Source of the DNA: Rhodobiaceae bacterium UBA4490
GTDB taxonomy: Bacteria; Pseudomonadota; Alphaproteobacteria; Parvibaculales; Parvibaculaceae
Direction: 5' to 3'
DNA length: 64,000 nt
Assembly: GCA_002389665.1 (NCBI GenBank)
Contig: DGNO01000005.1
Location: forward strand, 147,292 to 211,291
Part shown: piece after piece, positions 63,663-64,000 of the stretch
Position numbering within the stretch: position 1 is the stretch's first letter
Layout: every line of letters starts with the position of its first letter
Program-made: the position numbers and the translations under genes
Notes under the pieces: model-generated
Databases searched by the model: none
Told to the model about the DNA's origin: nothing
The model's input: the letters and a program-made list of their open reading frames with translations, nothing else

Positions 63663-64000
63663 TGGGCGGAGAGGCGCACACAAAGCCCGCTGCAGATAGA
63701 GATCTCACCGATGACGGTTTTCTCGGCGAGCGGCTGAAAATATTGCAGCCTGCGAAAGGCCATCGCTCCGGCCTCGATGCGGTGATGCTGGCCGCATCCG
63801 TTCCCGCGATCCATGGCGAGCGGGCGTTCGATGTGGGCTGCGGGGCAGGCGTTGCCGCGCTCTGCCTTGCCCGCCGGGTGCAGGGGCTTGAGGTGCGCGG
63901 TATCGACATTCAAGCGGGTCTTGTCGCCCTTGCCGGTGAAAACGCGGCGCGTAACGGGCTGGAAGCGCGCGCCCGGTTCATCGAGGCGGATGTCGCCGCG
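63662..64000 (+). CDS. tRNA1(Val) adenine N6-methyltransferase-like protein, 3' end cut
   Basis: 113 codons then the window edge. Reads LTDDGFLGERLKILQPAKGHRSGLDAVMLAA followed by motif I FDVGCGAGVAALCLARRV and GIDIQAGLVALAGENAARNG. The GHRSGLDAVMLAA segment is typical of TrmN6-like tRNA methyltransferases. The catalytic NPPY motif lies beyond the edge and is not seen, so the assignment is by the N-terminal signature. Confidence 0.85.
   Translation, partial: MGGEAHTKPAADRDLTDDGFLGERLKILQPAKGHRSGLDAVMLAASVPAIHGERAFDVGCGAGVAALCLARRVQGLEVRGIDIQAGLVALAGENAARNGLEARARFIEADVAA

Overview
The window reads as a high-GC alphaproteobacterial chromosome segment, most like the Hyphomicrobiales/Parvibaculales. 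Supporting signs are a CcrM-type GANTC methyltransferase, the order coxB-coxA-ctaB-coxF-ctaG-coxC, an F0 operon with both b and b' subunits and separated from F1, a plant/rhizobial-type GshA, a glycine decarboxylase split into GcvPA and GcvPB, and the mutY / DUF721 / dsbA / smc and UDG / ETF-QO / TPR / polyprenyl synthase neighbourhoods. Genes are densely packed with many 1-4 nt stop/start overlaps, and TTG or GTG starts are common. I found no insertion sequence, phage gene, CRISPR array, tRNA or rRNA. Only the first ~560 bp, a truncated secreted SH3-like protein gene at roughly 53% GC, looks compositionally foreign.

Layout. 1-4171: partial SH3 protein, DUF2332 protein, a citrate synthase, and a divergent citrate synthase with an N-terminal helix-turn-helix; the two synthases share a control region with tandem palindromes. 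4175-6589: a TetR / fatty acid desaturase / methyltransferase operon with a near-ideal operator. 6725-12550: a 57-aa protein under TGC-rich repeats, ubiA, rsmE, gshA, a palindromic repeat, tldD and an unknown protein. 13046-19464: the aa3-type cytochrome c oxidase operon with its assembly genes. 19533-25710: thrC, an M16 peptidase, an acetyltransferase and a large membrane GGDEF-EAL protein. 25725-30395: yqgE, a DsbD-like periplasmic protein, a peroxiredoxin, rnhA, thrB and ispH. 30628-38030: a lipoprotein, then a tandem glycine riboswitch ahead of gcvT-gcvH-gcvPA-gcvPB and a nucleotidyltransferase, then a serine hydrolase. 38111-40781: ATP synthase F0. 41034-49069: smc, a DsbA-like protein, DUF721, mutY, ccrM and rnhB, with a GANTC cluster before ccrM. 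49192-56314: a small secreted protein, a radical SAM protein, two glycosyltransferase-like genes with a methyltransferase, a short soluble chemoreceptor-like protein, moaB and a lytic transglycosylase. 56464-64000: uracil-DNA glycosylase, ETF-QO, a TPR lipoprotein, ispE, a polyprenyl diphosphate synthase, DUF2007 and a truncated TrmN6-like gene.

The genes centre on aerobic respiration. IspH and IspE (MEP pathway), the polyprenyl synthase and UbiA make ubiquinone; ETF-QO delivers electrons to it; CtaB, CtaG, Surf1 and CoxF assemble the terminal oxidase; F0 uses the proton gradient. ThrB and ThrC supply threonine, and the glycine cleavage genes feed one-carbon metabolism.

The most interesting under-described item is the divergent citrate synthase pair, where one partner is fused to a DNA-binding domain and faces tandem palindromes. 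Next are the GANTC cluster ahead of ccrM, the TetR-desaturase operator, the short soluble chemoreceptor-like protein and the uracil-DNA glycosylase that has lost iron-sulfur ligands.
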